Program-made: the position numbers and the translations under genes
Notes under the pieces: model-generated
What the model was told of the DNA's origin: nothing
The model's database searches: none
What the model saw: only the letters and a program-made list of their open reading frames with translations
Shown here: piece by piece, positions 1-8,693 of the stretch
Layout of the letters: each line of letters opens with the position of its first letter
Numbering within the stretch: the stretch's first letter is position 1
Assembly (NCBI GenBank): GCA_031268215.1
Contig: JAIRXP010000105.1
Coordinates: forward strand, 1 to 57,572
Length of the DNA: 57,572 nucleotides
Origin: Bifidobacteriaceae bacterium
GTDB lineage: Bacteria; Actinomycetota; Actinomycetes; Actinomycetales; WQXJ01
Direction: 5' to 3'

Positions 1-1
1 C

Positions 2-103
2 GCGAGAGTCGCCCAACGAGTCCTCGCGCTCAACGCTGTCATCTGGTTCAACGAACGAATCGGCGCACCCGTGCTCCGTTCCCTGACCGCCTACGACCAC
101 TAA
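2..103 (+). pseudogene. 3' end of an IS982-like transposase (truncated by window edge)
   Basis: Open frame from base 2 to TAA at 101-103 reads ARVAQRVLALNAVIWFNERIGAPVLRSLTAYDH*, resembling the IS982-family C-terminus (RLLALTAAIWHN...RSLTAYDH). Confidence 0.55.
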
Positions 104-262
104 ACCCCTTGGAATCACCCATCTAGGGCGTGATATCCGATCTGGACCACACCCTGAGTCGGCGCTGTTCGCGGGGTTCGGAACCCAAAGTGGAGGGTAA
201 ACGGAGGGTCGGGACCGATGTAAGGCCATCGCGCCCTGGGAGCAAGCCCCTCACCACCACAG

Positions 263-338
263 TGGAGCCACCTATCGGACTCGAACCGATGACCGTCCGC
301 TTACAAGGCGGGAGCTCTACCAACTGAGCTAAGGTGGC
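263..338 (-). tRNA. tRNA-Thr (anticodon TGT), CCA encoded
   Basis: Reverse complement GCCACCTTAGCTCAGTTGGTAGAGCTCCCGCCTTGTAAGCGGACGGTCATCGGTTCGAGTCCGATAGGTGGCTCCA folds as a cloverleaf with loop CTTGTAA. Confidence 0.93.
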
Positions 339-427
339 GCTGCCCGGCAGCGGGTTTCAACTCCGCTGCCGGAGAGTTCAGATCGCCGCCACCACCAAGC
401 AGGCGGCGAAAAGAGCCGTGCCTAAGA

Positions 428-1432
428 CTACTCGGCGTCCGGCGCTTTCCCATCCTTGACATTGGCAATGGCCTTATCCAGATCACCCGCTACGAACTGT
501 TCCTCGCCGTCCGCGTTGGTGCCGCTCAACAGCCAACCGCTCCAGACGACCCGTTCCGAGCCGGCGAATGACATGTAGGTCACTGGCGTGCCGCCCTGCC
601 CCTGATCAGATGACCACCTCGCCCATTCAGCGACGGGCGAATCGATCAGCCGGTCAATAGTTGCTTGGCTGACACCAGCTTCCTTGGCCAAGTCGGCGAT
701 CGCTTGGTCGGTCAAGTCGCCACTCGTCTTAGATTCCTTCGGCTGATTCGCCCACAGCGCCGCTTGGAAAGCCCAGAACTTGTCCGGCTCCAGCGCCGCC
801 ACAGTGTCAGCCGCGAGCATTGAACGCCAGGAGTAGTGGTCGTTAATATCTGCCAAGACAGCGTTGTTGACCGGATGAATGACCAAGCGGATTTCACCGG
901 CCCTGGCCTTGGCCGCTAGCTGTTGGCCGTGAGCCTCCTCCATTAGGGCGCACCAGGGGCAAAGGAAATCGCTAACAATCTCAACGGTCACGGCCTCATC
1001 CGCTGCCGGGGCATCCCCGCCTGGCACCAGGTCGCGTCCGAGCAGAATGCCGCCGCCCTCAAAGGCCCCCTCTGGCCGGGTAGGCACCGCGCCTTGTTTG
1101 GTCGGACCGGCCGGAGGCGGCGAATCCTTCTTATTGGCCAAGGTCAGAATGATCGCTAAGACTGTGGCCACCACCAGCAACAACAGCACACCGCTGATGG
1201 CGGCCACGCGCAACCGGGCATCACGAGTCCCCTGCCGCGCCAATTCGTTAATGGGCGGGACCTGGGCCGGCGCTGACGTTGGCAACGCGGGCGGTGCCTC
1301 CTCTGGCTTGGGTTCAGACACGTTCAGGGGCGTGTCAACGGGAACGTCAACCGCAGCGTCAACCGGCGTCGGTTCAGGCACAACCACGTTGGGCTCGTCC
1401 CCATTCGGCGCAACGGCCTCCTTATCACTCAC
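428..1432 (-). CDS. Membrane-anchored DsbA-family thioredoxin-like protein (CPWC active site)
   Basis: N-terminal TM segment, then VTVEIVSDFLCPWCALMEEAHG, typical DsbA-like thioredoxin fold. Confidence 0.8.
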   Translation of the reverse strand: MSDKEAVAPNGDEPNVVVPEPTPVDAAVDVPVDTPLNVSEPKPEEAPPALPTSAPAQVPPINELARQGTRDARLRVAAISGVLLLLVVATVLAIILTLANKKDSPPPAGPTKQGAVPTRPEGAFEGGGILLGRDLVPGGDAPAADEAVTVEIVSDFLCPWCALMEEAHGQQLAAKARAGEIRLVIHPVNNAVLADINDHYSWRSMLAADTVAALEPDKFWAFQAALWANQPKESKTSGDLTDQAIADLAKEAGVSQATIDRLIDSPVAEWARWSSDQGQGGTPVTYMSFAGSERVVWSGWLLSGTNADGEEQFVAGDLDKAIANVKDGKAPDAE

Positions 1433-1444
1433 GATCTTGCCGTC

Positions 1445-2296
1445 TCATTCCTTGTTGGGGTCATTGCCGGCCAGGACATCGGCTATAGCCTCGTCCAAAT
1501 TGATAGAGCTGGGATTGTCGATCAACGTCAAATCCGAATCCGACTTGCCGATCCACATTGATGGCGTGCCCTCAACCGGCTGGGCGCGGGCTTCCTGCAC
1601 GCTGTAATCCAACCACCGGATGAACTCCATGGCAGCGAACTTGGCGGCCACATCCTCCGGTACGCCGACTTCCTGTGCCAGTTCCACCAGGCGCTCATCG
1701 CTCAGGCCATCGGTATTCTCTTCCGGCTGGATTCCTGTTTCAAACAACTTGGCATGGAACGCCATGAACTTGTCCGGAGCGTAGTTGGCCACCGTCATGG
1801 CCGCGTTGGTTGCCCGGGTTGAATACTGGGTGCCGTTGGACATGTAATCCAGGAACGGAACCGGCGCTATTTCCAGCTTGATTTTGCCGTCTGCCGTCAG
1901 TTCCTCAAGTTTGCTTCCCAGGCGCCGTTCCACACTGCCGCAACCTGGGCAGATGTAGTCCGAATACATCCGCAGCACCACCACCTCGTCACCTTCCGCG
2001 GGTGTGCCGCCCGCCGCCAGATCTTGCCCGATGACGATCACTCCAGCCTCGTTTCCTCCGACCGGTTTGGGGACGTCAGCAAAATTCGACTTGTTCGCCT
2101 CCCGAATCACGAACACCACGGCCACGACCGCAGCGATTACGACCACCACGGCGGCACTGATTGCTATCAGTTTGACTCGCCGTTCCTTGGCTGCCTGGGC
2201 GGCCTTCAGGCGTTCAGCCTCCGCCCGCGCCGCTTCCCGGCTGGTCCCGGCCGTTTTCGCCTTGCCTGACTGATTCTTCTTATTTGCCATTATCAA
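1445..2296 (-). CDS. Membrane-anchored DsbA-family thioredoxin-like protein (CPGC active site)
   Basis: TM segment followed by VVVLRMYSDYICPGCGSVERRLG; paralogue of the neighbouring 428-1432 gene. Confidence 0.8.
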   Translation of the reverse strand: MIMANKKNQSGKAKTAGTSREAARAEAERLKAAQAAKERRVKLIAISAAVVVVIAAVVAVVFVIREANKSNFADVPKPVGGNEAGVIVIGQDLAAGGTPAEGDEVVVLRMYSDYICPGCGSVERRLGSKLEELTADGKIKLEIAPVPFLDYMSNGTQYSTRATNAAMTVANYAPDKFMAFHAKLFETGIQPEENTDGLSDERLVELAQEVGVPEDVAAKFAAMEFIRWLDYSVQEARAQPVEGTPSMWIGKSDSDLTLIDNPSSINLDEAIADVLAGNDPNKE

Positions 2297-3117
2297 TCCT
2301 TTTCTTCCGGCGGGCCCGCCGGGCTGGCGTTCTCCACTTCATGTAGTTCGTTCGGTTCGGCGGTTTCTTCTTCGCGATCCTGCCCATCCTGCCCATCCTG
2401 CGCGGCTTGCCCGGTTCCGGATACTTCGAGGGCGGCATCGGCCTCTTCTTGGTCTTCAAGGACCTCGTCCAAGGCGTCTTCAGGCGGCACCAATTCGGCC
2501 GCGATGTCTGCCCGGGAACGCGGGTTGAGGCCCAGCAAGTTGTCTACTGACGCCACCGAACGCGGCCAGATCATCAGGAAAGCCACCATCGCCATGAAGC
2601 CAATGTCCCGCAGTATCTCCAGGCCATACTGGGCTTCCTCGCCTGGGGCGAGCGCTCCTCCAGGGCTGAAGCAGCCGCAGTCAATGCTCAATCCGCGAGC
2701 CCATGCAGAGGCGATCCCAGCGATAAATGCCACCAGCATCAGCCCAAACACCACCGAGGCGTATCGGGTCAGCAGCCCACTAACGAACAGCAGCGCCAGT
2801 GTCACCTCGATGATCGGCAAGGCGACACCAATGATCTGGTTAATGGCCGGAGGGAAAATCTGGTAGAGCGCCACCGACAGCTCGCTGGCCCGCAGGTCAC
2901 GCAGCTTGGGAATCGCGGCGGCCAGGGTCACTGCCGCCAGTCCTAGCCGAACCAACAGCGATAACCACGGTTGCGCGGGTGCCCACCAATCCCATCTGGC
3001 CTTGGGGCTCCCGGCGTTCGGGAGGTCAGGGTTTGCCACCTGCCCAACGATACCGCCCAGACCTGTCCGTCCGCTGCGAAATCCCAAATTGGTTAGGCGC
3101 GATTTGCCCGCGCCCAC
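2293..3117 (-). CDS. MauE/DoxX-family membrane protein
   Basis: Four TM segments with LRDLRASELSVALYQIFPPAINQIIGVALPIIEVTLALLFVSG; overlaps the DsbA-like gene by 4 bp. Confidence 0.75.
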   Translation of the reverse strand: MGAGKSRLTNLGFRSGRTGLGGIVGQVANPDLPNAGSPKARWDWWAPAQPWLSLLVRLGLAAVTLAAAIPKLRDLRASELSVALYQIFPPAINQIIGVALPIIEVTLALLFVSGLLTRYASVVFGLMLVAFIAGIASAWARGLSIDCGCFSPGGALAPGEEAQYGLEILRDIGFMAMVAFLMIWPRSVASVDNLLGLNPRSRADIAAELVPPEDALDEVLEDQEEADAALEVSGTGQAAQDGQDGQDREEETAEPNELHEVENASPAGPPEEKD

Positions 3118-3240
3118 CCAGACGGGCCCAGCCCAACCATTTTGGGGACGGGCACTAGCCCGGTTGCCCGATGCCGCCCGGCCACGTTGACCATCTTGGG
3201 GAGCAGTCCTCGCGATGTGGTCGCGGAACGAGTCCCGGGA

Positions 3241-4827
3241 TCAGGCGCGCAAGAGTTCTTTGAGGACAGCGATGTGCCGCAGAACGGCGGCCTCGCCACC
3301 CACTTGGTCCTCAAGTTCAGCCAGAATCTCTAGCTCAGTGAGCTGGCCGGCCCGGCGTTTGGCGGCCCGCCCCACTGCCCCTGGCCGCTTGGCCAGCTTG
3401 AGCAAGGAGACCAGTTCAGACGCCAGTGCCGCCTGGCCGGCCGCCAGTTTGGTGTACTCGATTGACCGGCGGATCTCAACCGCGACGGCTACCGGGTCCT
3501 GCTGCCCCGCCGCCGAACCGGCGGAGCCGCCGGAACCAGCGGCGGCGACGGCACGGTCCAAGCCAGCGCCGACGGGAGCCGAGTTGGCGGGATCTGGCAC
3601 AGATGGGCCAACCGGCGGCAGATAACCGTCGGCTCGACCCTGATCGGCGGTGTAACGGTAGACAGCGTTGCCGAAGTACTCATGGACGGCCCTCGCGCCG
3701 GCCGGTGGCACGCCCACAATCGCGACCTGGACGGCATCGCCAAACCGTTCTACGACATCCCGCCAGGTTGACGGATCAGCGGTTTGCCCACCGTGGGACA
3801 AGTTGATTACCACCAGATCGACTTGGGCTGGGCTGAGGGCAGCGAAGGAGTCACCCAGCGAAGCAATATGCACGTCAGCCGCAGTTGATTCGGCCAGCCG
3901 CCGGATGGCCGCGACGGGATCTGTCGCGCCAGCGCTGGGCAGACGGTCGTCAATGTAGAGCAGGCCGCAATGCCGGCTGGGATCCGAATGAAGGCGGTAA
4001 TTGGCGTACTTGGCCATCAGAGCCGCCGCGGATACGGTCGTACCGGTGTCAGGGGCCAAGGTGATCGCCGCCCGGCGTTCGCCCCGGCTGATCGCGCCCA
4101 GAACCCGGTTGATGCCGGCCAACTGGTAATAGCGCAGACCAGCCGGTAACGATCCAGTCAGGATGCTCAGATCGAAGCCCTGTGGAACTAGCTGCGCACC
4201 AACCCGGCGCAAGCGGTGTAAACGCAAGTAGGCGCGCCAGGCGCGAACTGGGGCAGCCAAGTTCACGACGGGACGCGTCTGACCGGAGGCCAGGAAGTGC
4301 TCAACTATATCCGTGCCGTTGGTGGCGTAAGCCAAGGGCACGTCAAGCTTGGTGGCTTGGCGAATCGCCCGGCCCAGGCCGGTTTCGGGATCATGCTGGG
4401 CTCCCACTGTCGCCACGACCGCGGTCGGTGTGCCGGGACGAGCGGACAACACATAGGAGATTCGGTCATCACGGGAACCGTGATGGTGGCGCCGCGCCAC
4501 CGAAGGCGGGGCAGTGGGTGGCCGCAGCTGGAAGTCCCGCTGGACTTGAGATGGCAGCCAGCCGGCCCGGTCTAGCAGCACCACCACCCGTGAGTGGCGC
4601 GACCCAGCCCTGGGCCGCGGTACGCCGGGAGCAGCCCACGGCGACGGCGCCGAAACACCGGCCGCCGCCTGGCGTCCGGGGGCGGCTTGCGCGCTCGCGG
4701 CTGGCTTCGTAGCTGAGGTTGGCCCAGTACGGACCGGAGCATTGGCCAGAGGGGATTCGCGCTTTGATCCCTGGCTGGCCGGCCCCTTGTTTACCCGGTC
4801 ATTGCTTGTCTTGGCTGCGGCAGTCAT
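3241..4827 (-). CDS. HsdR-like (type I restriction R subunit) protein with degenerate catalytic motifs
   Basis: RISYVLSARPGTPTAVVATVGAQHDPETGLGRAIRQATKLDVPLAYATNG; LRYYQLAGINRVLGAISRGERRAAITLAPDTGTT; VDLVVINLSHGG...WRDVVERFGDAVQVAIVGVPP; YFGNAVYRYTADQGRADGYLPP line up in order with HsdR nuclease and helicase motifs. Confidence 0.75.
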   Translation of the reverse strand: MTAAAKTSNDRVNKGPASQGSKRESPLANAPVRTGPTSATKPAASAQAAPGRQAAAGVSAPSPWAAPGVPRPRAGSRHSRVVVLLDRAGWLPSQVQRDFQLRPPTAPPSVARRHHHGSRDDRISYVLSARPGTPTAVVATVGAQHDPETGLGRAIRQATKLDVPLAYATNGTDIVEHFLASGQTRPVVNLAAPVRAWRAYLRLHRLRRVGAQLVPQGFDLSILTGSLPAGLRYYQLAGINRVLGAISRGERRAAITLAPDTGTTVSAAALMAKYANYRLHSDPSRHCGLLYIDDRLPSAGATDPVAAIRRLAESTAADVHIASLGDSFAALSPAQVDLVVINLSHGGQTADPSTWRDVVERFGDAVQVAIVGVPPAGARAVHEYFGNAVYRYTADQGRADGYLPPVGPSVPDPANSAPVGAGLDRAVAAAGSGGSAGSAAGQQDPVAVAVEIRRSIEYTKLAAGQAALASELVSLLKLAKRPGAVGRAAKRRAGQLTELEILAELEDQVGGEAAVLRHIAVLKELLRA

Positions 4828-4992
4828 GAGCCCAATCTAGGGCCTAGGACCGGGCTGTGACCTGGGACACAAGGACCGCGGCCAGCATGTGGACACCGCC
4901 AGAGCTAGGACGTATAGCCGCCGGTCAGCGCATTGCCGCAGGTCCGCCAGCCATTGACACAGAGCCCAGATTCCGCCCCCGGCGGAACATGC

Positions 4993-6072
4993 TTATCGGT
5001 CAAGGTCGCCGCGAATGAAGGCTTCTACCATTTGGCGACCTTCTTGATCCTCATGCTGGACCGGCGGCGACTTGAAAAAGTAGGTCGATGGGCTTGTTAT
5101 GGCTCCGCCAATCCCGCGATCCTTAGCGATCATGGCGGCCCGCAAAGCGTCAATAATGATTCCCGCGGAGTTGGGCGAATCCCAGACTTCGAGCTTGTAC
5201 TCCAGGTTCAGCGGAACCTCCCCGAAGGCCCGGCCCTCAAGCCTGACGAACGCCCACTTGCGGTCATCGAGCCAGGCGACGTAATCAGATGGCCCAATGT
5301 GGATGTCCCGCTCCGGCAATTGGTGGGACACATTTGAGGTGACCGCTTGGGTCTTGGAGATCTTTTTCGATTCCAGACGATCACGTTCCAGCATGTTCTT
5401 GAAGTCCATGTTGCCACCCACGTTGAGCTGGTAGGTCCGGTCCATCACTACGCCGCGATCCTCAAACAGCCGCGCCAGCACCCGGTGAGTGATGGTGGCA
5501 CCAACCTGAGATTTGATGTCATCGCCAACAATCGGCACTCCAGCGGCCTCGAACTTGGCGGCCCAAACCGGGTCTGAGGCGATGAACACCGGCAGGGCGT
5601 TGACGAAGGCCACGCCCGCGTCAATGGCGCACTGGGCATAGAACTTGTCGGCTTCCTCGCTGCCCACTGGCAGATAGCTAATCAGCACGTCAACCCGCTG
5701 GTCGCGCAACTCCTGAACCACGTCCACCGGCGCGGCACTGGATTCGGTAATCGTCTGGCGGTAGTACTTGCCCAGGCCGTCCAGGGTAGTGCCGCGCTTG
5801 ACTTCAACACCTTTGAAAGGCACATCGGCAATCTTGATGGTGTTGTTCTGACTGGCCCCGATCGCTTGGGACAAGTCCAAGCCGACTTTGGCGGAGTCAA
5901 CGTCAAACGCCGTCACGAACTCAATGTCGCGGATGTGGTAGGGACCGAACTGGACGTGCATCAGGCCAGGCACGGCCGAATCCGGATCAGCGTTCCGGTA
6001 GAACTCGACTCCCTGAACCAGCGATGCGGCGCAGTTCCCAACGCCGGCGATGGCCACCCGGATGGGGCTCAT
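4993..6072 (-). CDS. ino1: myo-inositol-1-phosphate synthase
   Basis: [27 protein letters not shown]..., [37 protein letters not shown] upstream of ATG at 6072. Confidence 0.95.
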   Translation of the reverse strand: MSPIRVAIAGVGNCAASLVQGVEFYRNADPDSAVPGLMHVQFGPYHIRDIEFVTAFDVDSAKVGLDLSQAIGASQNNTIKIADVPFKGVEVKRGTTLDGLGKYYRQTITESSAAPVDVVQELRDQRVDVLISYLPVGSEEADKFYAQCAIDAGVAFVNALPVFIASDPVWAAKFEAAGVPIVGDDIKSQVGATITHRVLARLFEDRGVVMDRTYQLNVGGNMDFKNMLERDRLESKKISKTQAVTSNVSHQLPERDIHIGPSDYVAWLDDRKWAFVRLEGRAFGEVPLNLEYKLEVWDSPNSAGIIIDALRAAMIAKDRGIGGAITSPSTYFFKSPPVQHEDQEGRQMVEAFIRGDLDR

Positions 6073-6713
6073 TGGTGCTCCTTCAAACTTGTTGTGTTGA
6101 TAGTTGCGACGCTGACGGGGGGTGACCCGGCGGCATCGGACAAAGGCGGGGAACCGTTCTGGCCGCGGCGTGACCCGCGCTCCGAATCGATCAGTTCCTC
6201 TAGCCAATGCACTTCCCGCTCGACTTGCTCAAGCGTGTGGCGCTGCAATTCCTGTGTGTACCGGTCCGCTGGCCGGCCCCGTTTGATGGCGGTGTTGATG
6301 CCGTCCAGGCGTTCGGCCATTCGGGCCCGCCGCCCTTCAAGTATCCGCAGACGGGTCTCCGCATCGGTCTGAGCGAATAGCGCGAACCGGACATCGAAGT
6401 TCTCATCTTCCCAGCTGGCCGGTCCAGCTTCCCCGAGGAGCGATTCGAGGTGGGCGGAGCCCGCGTCTGTCAGTTGGTAAACGATCCGTCCGCGCCTGGG
6501 AGGGCCAGCGTTTGGGGCGCCGTCCTCGGCCGATGACGTGATGAGGCCCCGGGAGGCCAGTCCCTTCAGGCACGGGTACAGCGAGCCATAAGAGAACGGG
6601 CGCAATAGGCCCAACATCTCGTTGAGGCGTTTGCGCAGGTGGTAGCCGTGCATGGGGGCCGAATGGAGCAGGCCCAAGATGGCAAGTTCCAAAACCCGCG
6701 AACGGTTACGCAC
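6069..6713 (-). CDS. PadR-family transcriptional regulator
   Basis: [27 protein letters not shown]...[19 protein letters not shown] winged helix; overlaps ino1 by 4 bp. Confidence 0.9.
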   Translation of the reverse strand: MRNRSRVLELAILGLLHSAPMHGYHLRKRLNEMLGLLRPFSYGSLYPCLKGLASRGLITSSAEDGAPNAGPPRRGRIVYQLTDAGSAHLESLLGEAGPASWEDENFDVRFALFAQTDAETRLRILEGRRARMAERLDGINTAIKRGRPADRYTQELQRHTLEQVEREVHWLEELIDSERGSRRGQNGSPPLSDAAGSPPVSVATINTTSLKEHQ

Positions 6714-6756
6714 GTCGCAGCCCTCGATTCTGGCGGTTCAGGCGAAATGGGAATTT

Positions 6757-6797
6757 CGATGCATCGGTTCGATACATCTATACATTAGATCGAATCG
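6757..6797. promoter_or_regulatory. Candidate PadR operator/promoter region
   Basis: Perfect palindrome CGATGCATCG (6757-6766) and near-perfect inverted repeat CGGTTCGAT (6765-6773)/ATCGAATCG (6789-6797), 44 bp upstream of the PadR start. Confidence 0.45.
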
Positions 6798-6885
6798 ACC
6801 TCTTAGTCAAGCATATCGACAAGATCGTGGCGCGGCGAGAGCGCCTTGGCGCCGGACCACCATCCGGCTCGGTACCCTCGTAGGC

Positions 6886-7734
6886 ATGCCAAAGAACGAG
6901 ACGCCATTCGCCACCCGACCGTTGGCGGGCCTGCCGCTGGAACCGGAGTTAGTGGCGATGCGGGAGATACTGCCGGCCGCCGTAGCGACGGCCACCTTGG
7001 CGCCGCCATCCGACCCCAACGAGGACTCCAGCGACGGCCCCGGAACCGTCCAATTCGTCACCTTCTTGCCCCAGATGGCCCGGGCGTTCAAACGGCCCGA
7101 TTCCGTCCCGGTAGTAGCACTCCAGCCGCCGCACCCGTCCAATGACGTTTCGCAGGACCTGGGCAACGCCCTCACCGCCGCCCTTCTGGCGGAGCCTGGT
7201 TCGCCGGCCGAACCGGCACTGCTGGGCTCGCCTGGCCCGCGGCTACAAGACCTGATCGATCCCGACGGGCCAGTTAGTTTCGCGCTCCAGACCTCATTCG
7301 AATACTGGACGGAGCTTGATCCCGACGACAAGGAATTGGCCGATGCCGCCGTGAAGTCTGGCGACGAACTGACACCTACCGAACTAGTCGGTTCCGTACC
7401 TGGAGCCTACTGGGCAAGCATCAACGGCCGCGAGTATCTCCGCTGGTCGCTGGGCGTTGAAGAGGACGTGTTGCTCAACGCCCTGGCCCGTTTGCAGGCT
7501 AAGCGCCAGGCCGGCGTGACAGAAGGGTCCAAATACGCTGGGGCCTTCAGAGCCCTAGGACTGGTGATTCCGGTTTGGGACCTGCCGACCGGCACCACTG
7601 CGGCGGACTTGGCCGGCCCTCTGGAGACCTTCAAGACACGGCTTGATGAAGCCTTGGCTAACGAGGCTCCACTGGACGCCGCCGAGCGCCGCTCCCGCGC
7701 GGGACTAGTAGCCCGATTCTTGACCCTACGCTGA
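6886..7734 (+). CDS. DUF5926-like protein
   Basis: MPKNETPFATRPLAGLPLEPELVAMREILPAAVATATLAP; full-length ORF from ATG 6886. Confidence 0.65.
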   Translation: MPKNETPFATRPLAGLPLEPELVAMREILPAAVATATLAPPSDPNEDSSDGPGTVQFVTFLPQMARAFKRPDSVPVVALQPPHPSNDVSQDLGNALTAALLAEPGSPAEPALLGSPGPRLQDLIDPDGPVSFALQTSFEYWTELDPDDKELADAAVKSGDELTPTELVGSVPGAYWASINGREYLRWSLGVEEDVLLNALARLQAKRQAGVTEGSKYAGAFRALGLVIPVWDLPTGTTAADLAGPLETFKTRLDEALANEAPLDAAERRSRAGLVARFLTLR

Positions 7735-7856
7735 CTATTTCGACTGGTTGCCCCAGACTAAGGCGGTACGCGTTTTGAACACCCGGACAACTGCTACCAA
7801 AACTTTAAGATCTGCGGGCTAGTGTTTGGTAATCAATTGGCTTCAGGAGTTCTAGA

Positions 7857-8684
7857 GTGGATCACGTGAGCGGACAATCGTCCTCCCCTAAACCGGTTGC
7901 CGCAGCCCAGCGGGTAGCCGTAGTGATCCCTGCCAAGAACGAGTCTGGCCGGATCGCGGCCACGGTCACCAGCGCCAAGGCCATTCCGCGTGTAGACCTG
8001 GTGCTCGTAGTCGATGACGGATCCCAGGACCAGACCCGAAGCAAGGCCCGCGACGCGGGTGCGGTGGTGGTCAGGCACTCACAAAACCGTGGCAAAGCAG
8101 CGGCCATGGAAACCGGCGCCGCCATTGTCGCGATGCGGGATGTCGAGGGCGACCCAGCCAGGCTCCTGCTATTCCTGGACGCCGACTTAGGCGACACCGC
8201 CGCCAAGGCCGCCCCATTGATCCGGCCGGTGGCGGATTCCGAATCCGACTTCACCATCGCCGTGCTGCCACCCCAGCTTGGCGCCGCCGGGTTCGGCGCC
8301 GTAGTGCGATTAGCCCGCCGGGGCATAGCCAAGGCCACTGGGTTCACCGCCCGCGCGCCCCTGTCCGGCCAGCGCTGTCTGACCCGTGAGGCTTATGAGG
8401 CCGCTACCCCGCTGTCGCATGGCTGGGGTGTTGAGACCGCCATGACCATTGACCTGCTGCGCCAGGGCTTTTCCGTCCAGGAGGTCGAATGCGACCTGCG
8501 CCACCGCCCATCCGGCCGGACGGTGCGTGGCTTTGGCCACCGCTTGGCCCAGTACCGCGATGTCAGCCTGGCACTGGCCGCCCGCGGCGTGAAGATCGTC
8601 TTCCTCTCCTTTGGCCGGCGGGTCAAGCGGGCCGCTCACCGTGGCCGGCCGCCGGTGCGGCCACCGGGCCACGAGCCGGCTTAG
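7857..8684 (+). CDS. Glycosyltransferase family 2
   Basis: VAVVIPAKNESGRIAATVTSAKAIPRVDLVLVVDDGSQDQT...LFLDADLGDT. Confidence 0.85.
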   Translation: MDHVSGQSSSPKPVAAAQRVAVVIPAKNESGRIAATVTSAKAIPRVDLVLVVDDGSQDQTRSKARDAGAVVVRHSQNRGKAAAMETGAAIVAMRDVEGDPARLLLFLDADLGDTAAKAAPLIRPVADSESDFTIAVLPPQLGAAGFGAVVRLARRGIAKATGFTARAPLSGQRCLTREAYEAATPLSHGWGVETAMTIDLLRQGFSVQEVECDLRHRPSGRTVRGFGHRLAQYRDVSLALAARGVKIVFLSFGRRVKRAAHRGRPPVRPPGHEPA

Positions 8685-8693
8685 GTCTGACGC

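Noticed and set aside
1047-1607. 186-aa plus-strand ORF
   Set aside because: Spans the two DsbA-like genes on the opposite strand; no domain, low-complexity Ser/Thr/Ala text.
3241-4827. Active type I restriction-modification system
   Set aside because: All catalytic motifs are substituted and no hsdM or hsdS gene is present nearby.
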